NCBI RefSeq assembly: GCF_001411805.1
Contig: NZ_CP007213.1
Span: 1,922,001-1,986,000, forward strand
Source: Burkholderia plantarii
GTDB taxonomy: Bacteria; Pseudomonadota; Gammaproteobacteria; Burkholderiales; Burkholderiaceae
DNA: 64,000 nucleotides
Reading direction: 5' to 3'
Notes under the pieces: generated by a model
What the model was told of the DNA's origin: nothing
The model's database searches: none
What the model saw: only the letters and a program-made list of their open reading frames with translations
Translations under genes and position numbers: made by a program
Part shown: piece by piece, positions 36,221-44,571 of the stretch
Layout: each line of letters begins with the position of its first letter
How positions within the stretch are numbered: the first letter of the stretch is position 1

Positions 36221-37375
36221 ATGAAGAGAAAAATCGCCGTGCTTTTCGGCACTCGTCCGGAAGCAATCAAAATGGCGCCTATCGTCCGGGCACTTCGCGA
36301 ATCCCAGTATCTTGAGCCCCTGATTATCGCGACTGCGCAACATCGCGAAATGCTCGATCAGGTGCTAGCGGTGTTCGGTATCGAGCCCGATCATGATCTG
36401 AACCTGATGCGTCCCAACCAGACGCTCGCGGGCCTGACGTCGCGCCTGATCGCGTCGATCGACGACGTGGTGCGCGAGGCCGCGCCGGTGGCGATGCTGG
36501 TGCAGGGCGATACCACCAGCGTGCTGGCCGGCTCGCTGGTCGCGTTCTACAACGACATTCCGGTGGGCCACGTGGAAGCGGGCCTGCGCACGCACGACAT
36601 GCGCAATCCGTTCCCGGAGGAAATGAACCGCGTCGTCACGGGCCGGCTGACCCGCTGGCACTTCGCGCCCACCGCCTCGTCCGCGCGGAACCTGCGCGAC
36701 GAGCGTTATCCGGACGAGACCGTGTTCACCACCGGCAACACCGTGATCGACGCGCTGTTCGAGGCACGCAAGCATCCGGCCAAGGTCGCGGTGCAGCCTA
36801 CCGAGGGGCGCCGCATGATGCTCGTGACGACGCATCGGCGCGAGAACTTCGGCGAGCCGCTGCGCCGCATCTGCGCCGCGGTGCTCGAATTGCTGGAGCG
36901 CGACCCCAGCCTCGAGGTGCTGTTCCCGGTCCATCCGAATCCGAACGTGTCGTCGGTGGTCCACGACCTGCTCGGCACGCATCCGCGCGTCAAGCTGTGC
37001 GCGCCGCTCGACTACCTGTCGTTCATCGCCGCGATGGAAGCCGCGCACCTGATCCTCAGCGATTCCGGCGGCGTGCAGGAAGAGGCGCCCGCGCTCGGCA
37101 AGCCGGTGCTCGTGCTGCGCGACGAGACCGAGCGCCCCGAGGCGATCGAGGTGGGCGTGGCGGCACTGGTCGGCACCGACACCGCGCGCATCGTCGAGAA
37201 GGTCTGGCAACTGCTGACCGATCCGGCCGCATATCGCGAGATGGCACAGGGCGCGTCGCCGTACGGCGACGGCTTCGCCGCGCGTCGCATCGTCGATATC
37301 CTCGAACGGGAACTGGGTTGCCGCGAACAATCGGCCCGGGACGATGGCACGGTGGCGCAGGTCAAGCCTGCATGA
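36221..37375 (+). CDS. wecB: UDP-N-acetylglucosamine 2-epimerase (non-hydrolysing)
   Basis: 384 residues. Converts UDP-GlcNAc to UDP-ManNAc for surface polysaccharide synthesis. Family features: IAVLFGTRPEAIKMAPIVRA, QHREMLDQVLAVFGI, VQGDTTSVLAGSL, VGHVEAGLRTHD, NPFPEEMNRVVTGRL and the nucleotide site SDSGGVQEEAPALGKPVLVL. First gene of a co-directional five-gene cluster (wecB, glycosyltransferase, wzm, wzt, fusion enzyme); its stop overlaps the next start (ATGA). Confidence 0.94.
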   Translation: MKRKIAVLFGTRPEAIKMAPIVRALRESQYLEPLIIATAQHREMLDQVLAVFGIEPDHDLNLMRPNQTLAGLTSRLIASIDDVVREAAPVAMLVQGDTTSVLAGSLVAFYNDIPVGHVEAGLRTHDMRNPFPEEMNRVVTGRLTRWHFAPTASSARNLRDERYPDETVFTTGNTVIDALFEARKHPAKVAVQPTEGRRMMLVTTHRRENFGEPLRRICAAVLELLERDPSLEVLFPVHPNPNVSSVVHDLLGTHPRVKLCAPLDYLSFIAAMEAAHLILSDSGGVQEEAPALGKPVLVLRDETERPEAIEVGVAALVGTDTARIVEKVWQLLTDPAAYREMAQGASPYGDGFAARRIVDILERELGCREQSARDDGTVAQVKPA

Positions 37376-38610
37376 CCGCGCGCGCAGCGACCCGTGCCGC
37401 GACGGCCGGCCGTTGCCGGCTTATTTATTTTTCATCCGTTCCCTACGCGAGCTACGCCCAGCGTCCGCACTTCATGGTGCAGGCGTTCGCGGACCAGGGC
37501 TTCGACGCGGTCCTCTGGATCGACCCGTATCCCACGCGCCTGCCGAGCCTGGGCGACCTGCGGCGAGTGCGCAAGGCGGCCGCGGACGTCGTGCATCCAG
37601 TGGATCCTCGTGTCGAGGTGGTGCGCCCGCGGGCGCTGCCGATCGAGCCGCTGCCGCTGAGCGGCGCGCTCAATCGCCTCACCGCGTGGCGCGCGCTGGG
37701 CAGGCGCATGGAAGCTTTCGCGCGCGGCGCCGGCTGCTGCGTGCTGGGAATCGGGCGGCCGAGCAAGCTGGCCGACTGGGCGCTGCGGCACGTGCCGCAT
37801 GATCGCTCGTTCGCCGACGTGCTCGACAACTTCCCCGCGTTCTATCGCGGCTGGTCACGCCGGTCGATGCAAAGGCGCATGAGTGCGATGCTCGCGAGCG
37901 TCGACGACGTCTATTGCTCGTCGTCGGCGCTGGCCGACGAGGTACGCCGCGAGCGCGCCGACGCGCTGACCGTCCTCAACGGCTATTCGACGGCCGGCCT
38001 GCCCGAACCGTCGGCCGCCGCGCAGCGCAACTGCATCGGCTACGTCGGCAGCATCGCCGACTGGTTCGACTGGCCGCTCGTGCAGGCGCTCGCCGAGGCG
38101 TTGCCCGACGTGTCGATCCGCCTGGTCGGCCCGGAGTTCGTCGCGCGCCCGGCCAACCTGTCGGCCAACGTCGAACTGCTCGGCGAGGTGGCGCAGAAGG
38201 ACGTGGCCGCGCTGGTGCGCGAGTTCACGGTAGGGCTGATCCCGTTTCGCGTCAACGCGCTCACCGACGGCGTCGATCCGATCAAGTTCTACGAGTACCG
38301 CAGCCTGGGCGTGCCGGTCTGGTCGACCGCGTTCGGCGAGATGGTGCATCGCGGGCACGCGGACGGCGTCACGCAGGTCACGTCCGGCAGCGACTGGCGT
38401 GCGCTCTGGAACGACGCGCGCACGGCCGTGATCAGCGCCGAGGAGGTCGCATCGTTCCGCCGCGAGGTGGACTGGAGCCGGCGCTTCGACCCCATGATCG
38501 AGCGCTCCCATCCGGCCCTTGTGAAGTCGAAAGCGGAAGCCGGAGTTGATAGACTTCAAATGTCGCAGCCGCCCTCCAGGCCGCAGCCCCCTGTCATTCG
38601 AGAACGATGA
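37372..38610 (+). CDS. Glycosyltransferase (GT4-like)
   Basis: 412 residues. No signal peptide. The C-terminal half reads as a GT-B nucleotide-sugar domain: NCIGYVGSIADWFDWPLVQA, VELLGEVAQKDVAALVREFT, IPFRVNALTDGVDPIKFYEY. The middle domain of the 1057-residue fusion enzyme at 40833 (GYYGAIAEWFDAELVERIAQ) is clearly related, so the two are paralogous. The N-terminal half (LIYFSSVPYASYAQRPHFMV) is the less conserved acceptor-binding lobe. Overlaps wecB and wzm by four bases each, hence coupled. Sugar and linkage unknown. Confidence 0.85.
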   Translation: MTARAATRAATAGRCRLIYFSSVPYASYAQRPHFMVQAFADQGFDAVLWIDPYPTRLPSLGDLRRVRKAAADVVHPVDPRVEVVRPRALPIEPLPLSGALNRLTAWRALGRRMEAFARGAGCCVLGIGRPSKLADWALRHVPHDRSFADVLDNFPAFYRGWSRRSMQRRMSAMLASVDDVYCSSSALADEVRRERADALTVLNGYSTAGLPEPSAAAQRNCIGYVGSIADWFDWPLVQALAEALPDVSIRLVGPEFVARPANLSANVELLGEVAQKDVAALVREFTVGLIPFRVNALTDGVDPIKFYEYRSLGVPVWSTAFGEMVHRGHADGVTQVTSGSDWRALWNDARTAVISAEEVASFRREVDWSRRFDPMIERSHPALVKSKAEAGVDRLQMSQPPSRPQPPVIRER

Positions 38611-39455
38611 GTCAATCCACTTTTATCAAGGAAGGCACTGAACTGAAGCATCGTGCGGCTTTCTGGAAAGTCCTGCACGACCTGATGATCCATCGCCAAC
38701 TGCTTTCCCAGCTCCTGCGGCGCGACATCGCGAGCCGCTACCGCGGATCGCTATTCGGCACGATCTGGGCGTTCCTGAACCCGCTGCTGATGCTGTCGCT
38801 GTACACCGTCGTGTTCGGCGTGTTCCTGCATGCGCGCTGGGCCGGCGCGTCGAACAGCCTGCAGTTCTCCGTGACGCTGTTCGCCGGCCTGATCGTCTTC
38901 AACTTCTTCTCCGAGTGCCTGAACCGTTCGCCGATGCTGATCGGCAGCCACGTCAACTACGTCAAGAAGGTCGTGTTTCCGCTCGAGCTGCTGTCGTGGA
39001 TGACGGTGGGCACGGCGCTGTTCCATGCCTGCGTGAGCCTGATCGTCTGGATCATCTTTTCGGCGTTCGTCTACGGCACCGTGCATTGGACGCTCGTGTT
39101 TCTGCCGCTGATCTTCATCCCGCTGATCTTCATGACGGTGGGCATCAGCTGGATCGTCAGTTCGCTCGGCGTGTACGTGCGCGACATCGGCCAGGTGATC
39201 GGCGTGGCGACCTCGTTCATCATGTTCCTGTGCCCGATCTTCTATGCGATCGAGTCGCTGCCGAAGGCGTTCCAGGCGCTGCTGCGCGTGAATCCGCTGA
39301 CCTTCATCATCGAGCAGGCGCGCACCGTGATGATCGCCGGCCAGTTGCCGAACTTCCCGATGCTGGCGATCTACGTCGTGTCGAGCTTCATCTTCGCGTG
39401 GCTGTCGCTCGCCTGGTTCCAACGCGCACGAGACGGGTTTGCCGATGTACTCTGA
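38607..39455 (+). CDS. wzm: O-polysaccharide ABC export permease
   Basis: 282 residues with six hydrophobic helices. Typical of the ABC-2 polysaccharide exporters: LLRRDIASRYRGSLFGTIWA, FLNPLLMLSLYTVVFGVFLH, FPLELLSWMTVGTALFHACV, YVRDIGQVIGVATSFIMFLC and the C-terminal SPIFYAIESLPKAF-type sequence (here PIFYAIESLPKAF). Pairs with the ATPase encoded next, whose start lies 10 bases upstream of this stop. Together they move undecaprenyl-linked polysaccharide across the inner membrane. Confidence 0.93.
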   Translation: MSQSTFIKEGTELKHRAAFWKVLHDLMIHRQLLSQLLRRDIASRYRGSLFGTIWAFLNPLLMLSLYTVVFGVFLHARWAGASNSLQFSVTLFAGLIVFNFFSECLNRSPMLIGSHVNYVKKVVFPLELLSWMTVGTALFHACVSLIVWIIFSAFVYGTVHWTLVFLPLIFIPLIFMTVGISWIVSSLGVYVRDIGQVIGVATSFIMFLCPIFYAIESLPKAFQALLRVNPLTFIIEQARTVMIAGQLPNFPMLAIYVVSSFIFAWLSLAWFQRARDGFADVL

Positions 39456-40836
39456 TTCCACCACCCTGGCTGCCGACCGGGCGAAGCAAGAGGCGCCGGT
39501 CATCCGCATCGAAGGGCTTTCGAAGCACTTCGCCGTCTATCACTCGCCGCTCGAGCGGCTCAAGCACGTGATTTCGCCGAACCGCCAGAAGGGCTGGAGC
39601 GAATTCCGCGCGCTCGACAACATCGACCTGACCATCGCGCGCGGCGAGACCTGCGCGATCGTCGGCCGCAACGGCTCGGGCAAGTCGACCCTGCTGCAGA
39701 TCCTCTGCGGCACCCTGCGCGGCACCTCGGGCCGCGTCGAGGTGAACGGCCGCGTCGCGGCGCTGCTGGAGCTGGGCGCCGGCTTCAACAACGATTTCAC
39801 GGGGCGCGAGAACGTCTACATGAACGGCGCGGTGCTCGGCCTGTCGCGTGCCGAGATCGACACGCGCTTCGCCGACATCGAGGCGTTCGCCGAGATCGGC
39901 AGCTTCATCGACCAGCCGGTCAAGACCTATTCGAGCGGCATGTACGTGCGCCTCGCGTTCGCGGTGGCGATCCACGTCGATCCGCAGATCCTGATCGTGG
40001 ACGAGGCGCTCGCGGTGGGCGACTCGCGTTTCCAGGCCAAGTGCCTGAACCGGATCAAGGCGATGCAGGCCAACGGCGTCACGATCCTGTTCGTGTCGCA
40101 CGACGTGGGCGCCGTGCGCACGCTGTGCGAGCGCGCTCTCTGGCTCGACCAGGGCAAGGTGCGGATGCTCGGCGACGCGTTCTCGGTGACGGCGCAGTAC
40201 AACCAGTTCCTGTTCGAGGCCGACGCCGAGAACGAAGCGAAGGGCAAGCGCGATGCCGCCCCCGGGGCCGCCGACGCTGACGCCGCCGTTGCCACGGATG
40301 ACGACGCCAGGCCGGACGACACCGGCGACGGCAGCGCCCTCGAGCAGATGGCGCGCCATCGGCCGATCAATCACTGGGGCAGCCACGTCGGCTCGATCCT
40401 CGATGCCGGCATCTTCAGCCCGGCCGGCGAGCGCCTGACCACCGTGATGGCGCTCGACGACATCGAGGTCCGCGTCAGGATCCGGCCGCCCGCGCATGCC
40501 GATCGCTCGACGCTGAGCGTCGCGTTCTCGCTGAAGGACCTGCGCGGCACCGACCTGTTCGTGTCGACCACCTGGGACCAGCGCGCGCTCGACTTCACGC
40601 AGGCCGGCGAGACCATCGAGGTCCGCTTCAAGCTGAAGAACCAGCTCAATGCCGGCAACTATCTGCTGGCCGTGGCGCTCGAGGACCGCGCCAGCGTCAT
40701 GCCCCAATACTACGAGTACATCGAAGGGGCGCATTACTTCTCTTCGCTCACCGCGCACAAGTTGTACGGCACGTTTGTCGCCGAGGTCGAGCAAACCATG
40801 GACGCGGGGAACGCCGCACTGCGAGTATCCGCATGA
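39445..40836 (+). CDS. wzt: O-polysaccharide ABC export ATPase with carbohydrate-binding C-domain
   Basis: 463 residues. ATPase domain (~20-250): Walker A GRNGSGKST, an LLELGAGFNNDFTGRENVYM loop typical of O-antigen exporters, signature TYSSGMYVRL, Walker B ILIVDEALAVGD. A low-complexity linker (~260-300) joins a C-terminal beta-sandwich domain (~310-463) of the Wzt carbohydrate-binding kind, which in E. coli O8/O9a recognises the modified, terminated chain end. A TTG at 39439 would add two residues; the ATG is preferred. The domain predicts that the polymer carries a specific terminal modification, such as methylation by the next gene product. Confidence 0.92.
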   Translation: MYSDSTTLAADRAKQEAPVIRIEGLSKHFAVYHSPLERLKHVISPNRQKGWSEFRALDNIDLTIARGETCAIVGRNGSGKSTLLQILCGTLRGTSGRVEVNGRVAALLELGAGFNNDFTGRENVYMNGAVLGLSRAEIDTRFADIEAFAEIGSFIDQPVKTYSSGMYVRLAFAVAIHVDPQILIVDEALAVGDSRFQAKCLNRIKAMQANGVTILFVSHDVGAVRTLCERALWLDQGKVRMLGDAFSVTAQYNQFLFEADAENEAKGKRDAAPGAADADAAVATDDDARPDDTGDGSALEQMARHRPINHWGSHVGSILDAGIFSPAGERLTTVMALDDIEVRVRIRPPAHADRSTLSVAFSLKDLRGTDLFVSTTWDQRALDFTQAGETIEVRFKLKNQLNAGNYLLAVALEDRASVMPQYYEYIEGAHYFSSLTAHKLYGTFVAEVEQTMDAGNAALRVSA

Positions 40837-43800
40837 CCGATCAAAATCAGAACGAGATCAACAGCAACCAGTATTGGGACAGCCGCTTCGAAACCGACTG
40901 GGAGTCGAACAGCGGCCGCGAGCAGAGCCGCTTCTTCGCGCGCGTCGCGATCGAGGCGCTGCCGCAATGGTTGCAGCACAAGGTGCGCTGGGACAATCTC
41001 AGCGTCTGTGACTGGGGCTGCGCGCAAGGCGACGGCACCGAGGCGCTCGCGCAATTGCTGTCGTGGGACGTCACCGGCATCGATTTTTCGCAATCGGCGA
41101 TCGAGCGCGCGACGCATACCTATCCGGCCGTCAAGTTCTCTCACGAGAACCTGCTGGAGCAGCCCGACCGGCCGCCGTTCGACGTGCTGTTCTCGTCGAA
41201 CACGCTGGAGCACTTCGCGAAGCCCTGGGAAGTGTTCGGGCAGGTCGCGCGCTACGCGTCGAAGTTCATCGTGCTGCTGCTGCCGTATCGCGAGTACGAA
41301 CGGCATGCCGAACACGAGGTGACCTTCGACTCGACCAATATCCCGCTCGTGCCGCATCCGGACTGGGTGCTCGTCTACGACGCCGCGGTCGACACGCGTT
41401 TCCGCCAGCCGAGCTACTGGGGCGGCCAGCAGATCCTGCTGGTGTACGCGCGCATCGCGCACCTCGGCGACTATCAACTGTCGCTCGAGGACGCCAAGTT
41501 CGCGGGCGAAGGCGAGCCGGCCGACGTCGTGCTCGCCAAGGCCGAGAAGGCCCGGCTCGAGCGGGCGCAGACCGCGCTCGTGTCGGCGCTCAGCAAGTTC
41601 GCCGGCGAGGGCGGGCAGGGCGGCGCCGCGCCCGCCGAATCCGAAGCGGAGAAGGCCCGCGCCGAACAGGCGCAGGCGGCGCTCGAGCTGGAACGGGCGC
41701 AGGCCGCGATGCGCGTGTCGGCTCTCGAGCGGGAAAGCGAGGCGCTGCGCACGCAGTTGCAACAGCTCGGCGAGGAGCACGCGAAGCTGGCCGCGGAATC
41801 GCATCAGCGCGACGAGCGCATCCACTTCCTGCAGTACCGCGAGCAGGCGCTCGTCAACGAGGTGAACACGCTGCTCGCCACCCGGAGCTGGCGGATGACG
41901 GCGCCGCTGCGTGCCGTGCGCGGCGCCCCCGGCTGGATGCGCAAGCGTGCGAAGGACGTCAGCTATGCCTACCAGCATGGCGGCGTGCGCAACGTGGTGC
42001 AGCGTTCGCTGATGTACATCCCGAGGCATGCGAAAGCGCGCGGCACGGGTGAGCATGCGCCGTCCGCGGTGCAGGTCGTGCGGCCCGCCGGCCCGGCCAT
42101 TCCGAGGGCGCCGCGGCCGCGCCGCGAATTGCCCGACGTGTTCGTGTTCAGCATCATCGACTGGCACTTCCGGATCCAGCGGCCGCAGCATCTCGCGCGT
42201 GAATTCGCGCGGGCCGGCCATCGCGTGTATTTCTTCACGAACCATTTCGAGGACGCGCGCGAGCCCGGCTTCTCGATCGAGCAACTGGACAGCGCGCTGC
42301 CGCTCTACCAGGTCAAGCTGAAGGTGCAGAAGGCGCCGGCCATCTATTTCGCCGCGCCCACTGCCGAGGCCGTCGAGCAGATCCGCGCCGGCATGCGGCT
42401 GTTCTTCAACTGGAGCGGCACCGAACGCTCCTGGTCGATCGTGCAGCACGGCTACTGGTATCCGGTCGCGACCGGCCTGCAGTCCGAATGCGTGGCGTAT
42501 GACTGCATGGACCACCACGAGGGCTTCGGCAACGTCCCGCAGGAACTGCTGGCGATCGAGGATCAGATGATGGAGCAGGCCGACCTGCTGGTCGCCACTT
42601 CGTCTTGGCTCGAGGACATCGCGCGCAAGCGCAACCCGCACGTGTCGGTGATCCGCAACGCCGGGCAGTACCGCGACTTCTGCGATGCGCCGGCCGAGCG
42701 CTTCGTGGACCCGCAGGGCCGGCAGATCATCGGCTACTACGGCGCGATCGCGGAATGGTTCGACGCGGAACTCGTCGAGCGGATCGCGCAGTCGTTCCCG
42801 GAGGCGCTCGTGCTGCTGGTGGGCGCCGATTCGGCCGGCGTGGGCGAGCGCCTCACGAAGCATCGCAACGTGCAGATGATCGGCGAGGTGCCTTACGCGA
42901 AGCTGCCGTACTACCTGTATGCGTTCGACGTCTGCCTGATGCCGTTCCGCGTCATCCCGCTCACGCTCGCGACCAATCCGGTCAAGATCTACGAATACCT
43001 CGGCGCCGGACGCTCGGTGGTCGGCGTCGACCTGCCCGAGATGGCGCAGTTCGGCGATCTGGTGCGGATCGCGGATTCGCACGAGGGCTTCATCGACCAG
43101 GTGCGGGCCGCGCTGGCCGCGCTGCCCGATGCGCCGGACGTCGTCGCGCGCCGCAAGGAATTCGCGGCGGGGCAGACCTGGGCGCATCGCGTGTCCGATT
43201 TCGGCGACGCCATCCGCGCGCTGCCGCAGCCGACCGTCAGCGCGATCGTGCTGACCTACAACAACCTCGACCTGACGAAGAACTGCCTCGAGAGCCTCGA
43301 GCGCTACAGCGACGGCGTCGCCCTCGAGATCGTGATCGTCGACAACGCCTCGAGCGACGGCTCGCCGGCGTTCCTGTCGACCTGGGCGAGCTCGCGCAAG
43401 CACGTCAAGCTGATCCTCAACGACGACAACCGCGGCTTTGCCGGCGGCAACAACCAGGGGCTCGCCGCCGCGACCGGCGACTACCTCGTGATCCTGAACA
43501 ACGACACGGTGGTCACGCGCGGCTGGGCACGACGCCTGGTGAACCATCTGCGCCAGAATCCGGGGCTCGGCATCATCGGCCCGGTGACCAACAACATCGG
43601 CAACGAGGCGCGCGTGGAAACGTCCTACCAGGACCTCGCCGCGATGCAGGTTGAGGCGCAGGCGCTGACCGACCAGTACCTTGGCGAGTGGTTCGAGCTG
43701 AACACCGTGGCGTTCTTCTGCGCGATGCTGCCGCGGGACACCTACGAACGCTGCGGCCCGATCAGCGAGGACTACGGCGTCGGCTTCTTCGAGGACGACG

Positions 43801-44006
43801 ATTACTGCCGCCGCGTCCAGGCCGCCGGCCTGCGCATCGGCTGCGCCGAGGACGTGTTCGTGCATCACCACCTGTCGGCTTCGTTCAACAAGCTGGGCGC
43901 GGAGCGCAAGCGCGCGCTGTTCGAGGCGAACCGCCTCGTCTACGAGGCGAAGTGGGGGCCCTGGACGCCCCACCAGTATCGCCGCCGCAAGAGGCTCGGG
44001 AACTGA
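40833..44006 (+). CDS. Methyltransferase / coiled-coil / double glycosyltransferase fusion
   Basis: 1057 residues. Domain order: class I SAM methyltransferase (~50-210; motif I VCDWGCAQGDG at ~57-67, LFSSNTLEHFAKPWEVF); an alanine/glutamate-rich coiled coil (~215-350) ending in the RSWRMTAPLR motif seen after coiled coils in polysaccharide enzymes; a GT-B type glycosyltransferase (~435-790, DVFVFSIIDWHFRIQRPQHL); and a GT-A (GT2) domain (~797-1050, VSAIVLTYNNLDLTKNCLES, VDNASSDGSPAF, ILNNDTV). It closes the wzm/wzt cluster, overlapping wzt by four bases. The methyltransferase plus coiled coil recall the chain-terminating WbdD system. Linkages are unknown. Confidence 0.85.
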   Translation: MTDQNQNEINSNQYWDSRFETDWESNSGREQSRFFARVAIEALPQWLQHKVRWDNLSVCDWGCAQGDGTEALAQLLSWDVTGIDFSQSAIERATHTYPAVKFSHENLLEQPDRPPFDVLFSSNTLEHFAKPWEVFGQVARYASKFIVLLLPYREYERHAEHEVTFDSTNIPLVPHPDWVLVYDAAVDTRFRQPSYWGGQQILLVYARIAHLGDYQLSLEDAKFAGEGEPADVVLAKAEKARLERAQTALVSALSKFAGEGGQGGAAPAESEAEKARAEQAQAALELERAQAAMRVSALERESEALRTQLQQLGEEHAKLAAESHQRDERIHFLQYREQALVNEVNTLLATRSWRMTAPLRAVRGAPGWMRKRAKDVSYAYQHGGVRNVVQRSLMYIPRHAKARGTGEHAPSAVQVVRPAGPAIPRAPRPRRELPDVFVFSIIDWHFRIQRPQHLAREFARAGHRVYFFTNHFEDAREPGFSIEQLDSALPLYQVKLKVQKAPAIYFAAPTAEAVEQIRAGMRLFFNWSGTERSWSIVQHGYWYPVATGLQSECVAYDCMDHHEGFGNVPQELLAIEDQMMEQADLLVATSSWLEDIARKRNPHVSVIRNAGQYRDFCDAPAERFVDPQGRQIIGYYGAIAEWFDAELVERIAQSFPEALVLLVGADSAGVGERLTKHRNVQMIGEVPYAKLPYYLYAFDVCLMPFRVIPLTLATNPVKIYEYLGAGRSVVGVDLPEMAQFGDLVRIADSHEGFIDQVRAALAALPDAPDVVARRKEFAAGQTWAHRVSDFGDAIRALPQPTVSAIVLTYNNLDLTKNCLESLERYSDGVALEIVIVDNASSDGSPAFLSTWASSRKHVKLILNDDNRGFAGGNNQGLAAATGDYLVILNNDTVVTRGWARRLVNHLRQNPGLGIIGPVTNNIGNEARVETSYQDLAAMQVEAQALTDQYLGEWFELNTVAFFCAMLPRDTYERCGPISEDYGVGFFEDDDYCRRVQAAGLRIGCAEDVFVHHHLSASFNKLGAERKRALFEANRLVYEAKWGPWTPHQYRRRKRLGN

Positions 44007-44028
44007 GGCCCGACCGCCGCCGATGCCA

Positions 44029-44060
44029 CGACGCCCCACTCCGGTGGGGCGTCGCGTTTT
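44029..44060 (+). terminator. Intrinsic terminator of the polysaccharide operon
   Basis: Perfect 11-bp stem CGACGCCCCAC / GTGGGGCGTCG around a TCCG loop (44029-44054), followed by CGTTTT. It is 23 bases behind the fusion gene's stop and ends the wecB-to-fusion operon. Confidence 0.85.
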
Positions 44061-44109
44061 GCGGCCGCCGTTCCGCTCGCGGGCCGGTGCTCGCCGCCGC
44101 GCCCCGTAA

Positions 44110-44343
44110 TCACCCGTAATAAAAATCATTCTCAGCAAGAGCTACAGCGACATCACCAACGTCAACGCGATCCCGTCCTACGTGATCGCGAACGCGGCGT
44201 TCGGGTATGACACGCGCCGCTGGGGCGTGGACCTCAACGTCCACAACCTCACGGATCACCGCTACGACATCGCCGCCAACGCGGCCGGTGCCTACGCCGG
44301 CGAATCGCTGAGCGCGTTCGTCAATCTCCACGCCGGCTTCTGA
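44110..44343 (+). pseudogene. C-terminal remnant of a TonB-dependent siderophore receptor
   Basis: The reading frame ending at TGA 44341-44343 encodes about 70 residues that look like the last three to four barrel strands of a TonB receptor: SYSDITNVNAIPSYVIANAA, FGYDTRRWGVDLNVHNLTDH and RYDIAANAAGAY... ending in a terminal Phe (NLHAGF). No plug domain or start codon is present; the frame is closed 5' by TAA at 44107-44109. A Fur box (44115-44133) overlaps the start of the conserved part. A 10-bp hairpin at 44376-44403 may be the original terminator. Decayed gene, presumably the lost partner of an iron system. Confidence 0.75.
44115..44133 (+). promoter_or_regulatory. Fur box abutting a receptor remnant
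   Basis: Bases 44115-44133 match the 19-base consensus GATAATGATAATCATTATC at 14 positions (ending AATCATTCTC). It runs straight into the coding tail of a TonB receptor, which suggests a deletion that fused the regulatory region of the receptor gene to its 3' end. Confidence 0.6.
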
Positions 44344-44375
44344 ACGAAACGCGTCGAGGAAAACACTGACGAAAG

Positions 44376-44403
44376 CGGCCGCCGGCGGAAGCCCCGGCGG
44401 CCG
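44376..44403 (+). terminator. GC-rich hairpin behind the receptor remnant
   Basis: CGGCCGCCGG (44376-44385) pairs with CCGGCGGCCG (44394-44403), loop of eight bases. No T run follows, so it is a weak terminator at best. Confidence 0.35.
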
Positions 44404-44571
44404 TGCCAAGGCAAGGATTGCTCAGATCATTGCACCACGCCGGCGCGGCGAAGTTCGCGTCCGGCGCGGCAAGTCAGGGATAACCCCGCTGCGGAGCGGG
44501 GCGTGCGCTGCCGTCATCACAGGTGCCGGCTCAACCCCAGCCTCGTAAGCCAACGATAGGCGATTGCTCCC

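Noticed and set aside
40734..44138. Long minus-strand open frame opposite the fusion glycosyltransferase
   Set aside because: Arg/Val/His-rich with no recognisable motif; opposite strand has a clear multi-domain enzyme.
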